Origin: Streptomyces roseoviridis
GTDB taxonomy: Bacteria > Actinomycetota > Actinomycetes > Streptomycetales > Streptomycetaceae
DNA length: 64,000 nt
Assembly (NCBI RefSeq): GCF_039535235.1
Contig: NZ_BAAAWU010000001.1
Span: 2,852,001 to 2,916,000 of the forward strand
Direction: 5' to 3'
Below the pieces are notes generated by a model. It was not told the origin of the DNA. It saw only the letters and a list, made by a program, of their open reading frames with translations, and ran no database searches. This document shows, one piece after another, positions 63,272-64,000 of this stretch (the stretch's first letter is position 1; every line of letters starts with the position of its first letter). The translations under genes were made by a program, and so were the position numbers.

Positions 63272-64000
63272 ATGGACGCCTGGGAAGAGCTCGTCACGTC
63301 GGCGCTGCTGGGCACCGACCGGAAGCCGCCCGCCGGGAGCGCGGGGGACACGGCGGCCGTCGCCCTGCTCGACGCGGCCGCCGTGCACACCGTACGGCGC
63401 AGGGCGGGGCTGCGGCCCGGTCCGGCGGCGGCCCCGCTGGAGGCCGCGCCGGAGGACGGGCGCCGGCCGCTGCCCGACGCGGCCAGGCGCCGGCTGGCGC
63501 AGCTCCTCGCGGGCCGGGCCGCGCCCGCGCCGTCCGGGGGGCGGCGCGGGGCGGCCCCGGATCTGGCCGAGCTGCTGCCGCAGTGGCTCGCCGCCGCCAA
63601 CGAGCACGGCTACCGCGCCCCGGCGGCCGCCCTGCCCGCGCTGCTCGACGCGGCCCGGGCCAGGACGGACCTGCGCCCCCAGGCGCTGGCCTTCGCGGGC
63701 CCGCGCGGGCTGTGGCTGGCCCGGCTCAACCCGGAGTGGAAGTTCGCGCTGCGCGGGGCCGGCGGCGGTGGCGCGCTGCCCGACCCGCACGACGGGGACG
63801 CGGTCCTGGCCCTGTGGGAGGAGGGCCTGTTCGCGGAGCGGGTCGCGCTGCTCTCGGCCGTACGGGCCCAGGATCCGGCCCGGGGCCGGGAGCTGCTCGC
63901 CTCGACCTGGGGCGAGGAGCGCGCCGAGGACCGGCTGATGTTCCTGGACTCGCTGCGTGCGGGGCTCGGCCCGGCGGACGAGGAGTTCCTGGAGGCGGCG
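63272..64000 (+). CDS. DUF5691 family protein (N-terminal part, runs off window)
   Basis: 243 residues to the window end, from ATG 63272 with TGGAGGAG upstream. MDAWEELVTSALLGTDRKPP, then LAQLLAGR, LPQWLAAANEHGYRAPAAALPALLDAARARTDLRPQALAFAGPRGLWLARLNPEWKF, then LFAERVALLSAVRAQDPARGRELLASTWGEERAEDRLMFLDSLRAGLGPADEEFLEAA. The opening WxxLVTxALLGTDR and the HEAT-like WxxExxxxRxxFLxxL block fit DUF5691, which I recall beside SWIM and DUF5682 genes. Function unknown; the gene continues beyond the window. Confidence 0.8.
   Translation, partial: MDAWEELVTSALLGTDRKPPAGSAGDTAAVALLDAAAVHTVRRRAGLRPGPAAAPLEAAPEDGRRPLPDAARRRLAQLLAGRAAPAPSGGRRGAAPDLAELLPQWLAAANEHGYRAPAAALPALLDAARARTDLRPQALAFAGPRGLWLARLNPEWKFALRGAGGGGALPDPHDGDAVLALWEEGLFAERVALLSAVRAQDPARGRELLASTWGEERAEDRLMFLDSLRAGLGPADEEFLEAA

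Overview
The window reads as the core chromosome of a Streptomyces or very close relative. It is high-GC throughout, with strong third-position GC bias, many GTG starts, GGAGG-type ribosome binding sites and near-absence of mobile DNA. The order sdhCDAB, trpS, mdh-folD, purN-purH and sucCD, together with SCO4848-family, DUF3017, DUF6350/PerM-like and RDD membrane proteins, fits my recollection of the conserved central region of Streptomyces chromosomes. No rRNA, tRNA, CRISPR array, insertion sequence or secondary-metabolite megasynthase was seen.

Layout. 1-10.5 kb: partial LysE exporter, acyl-CoA mutase large subunit, L,D-transpeptidase lipoprotein, ECF sigma/anti-sigma-like pair, a Clp-N/HTH protein behind a perfect 41-bp palindrome, small hypotheticals, a GH20 hexosaminidase and an OHCU-decarboxylase-like protein. 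10.7-14.1 kb: succinate dehydrogenase operon sdhCDAB with a clear terminator. 14.2-23.2 kb: membrane protein, MarR, alpha/beta hydrolase, a membrane protein/DCC protein/TetR group with twin operators, an orphan peptide-binding protein, a metallophosphoesterase and a D-Ala-D-Ala carboxypeptidase. 23.2-28.5 kb: two divergent units (PAP2-UbiA-GtrA-YihY and DprE1-DprE2) that together look like decaprenyl-phosphoryl-arabinose synthesis. 28.6-34.8 kb: 2H phosphoesterase, trpS, a second ECF sigma pair, ornithine aminotransferase, and a glutathionylspermidine-synthase-like enzyme with a small lipoprotein. 34.9-38.9 kb: a small accessory island (decayed DMT transporter, DUF397 and XRE pair, small proteins, a 46-residue peptide and a PIMT-like methyltransferase). 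38.9-50.2 kb: MocR regulator, AhpD-like and PEP-mutase-like genes, mdh, folD-DUF3017, RDD protein, DUF2079 protein, purN-purH and a membrane protein. 50.2-56 kb: minisatellite, PerM-like protein, a HTH/sigma-like/transmembrane fusion, and sucCD with a Crp-type site upstream.

56.4-64 kb: a translationally coupled MoxR AAA+ / DUF5682 / VWA operon faces a SWIM zinc-finger gene followed by a DUF5691 gene. The set resembles E. coli yehL-yehM-yehP-yehQ. Both sides of the divergent intergenic region carry TTGTCAGTG-N8 elements matching the RecA-independent DNA-damage (PafBC-type) promoter. This is the strongest candidate for a poorly described system here.

Several genes appear to be transcribed without a leader: a TAnnnT hexamer lies 6-7 nt before the start codon and no Shine-Dalgarno is visible. 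Examples are the starts at 5413, 21964, 26381, 40347 and 61827. Convergent pairs are usually separated by long perfect hairpins, up to 24 bp of stem.
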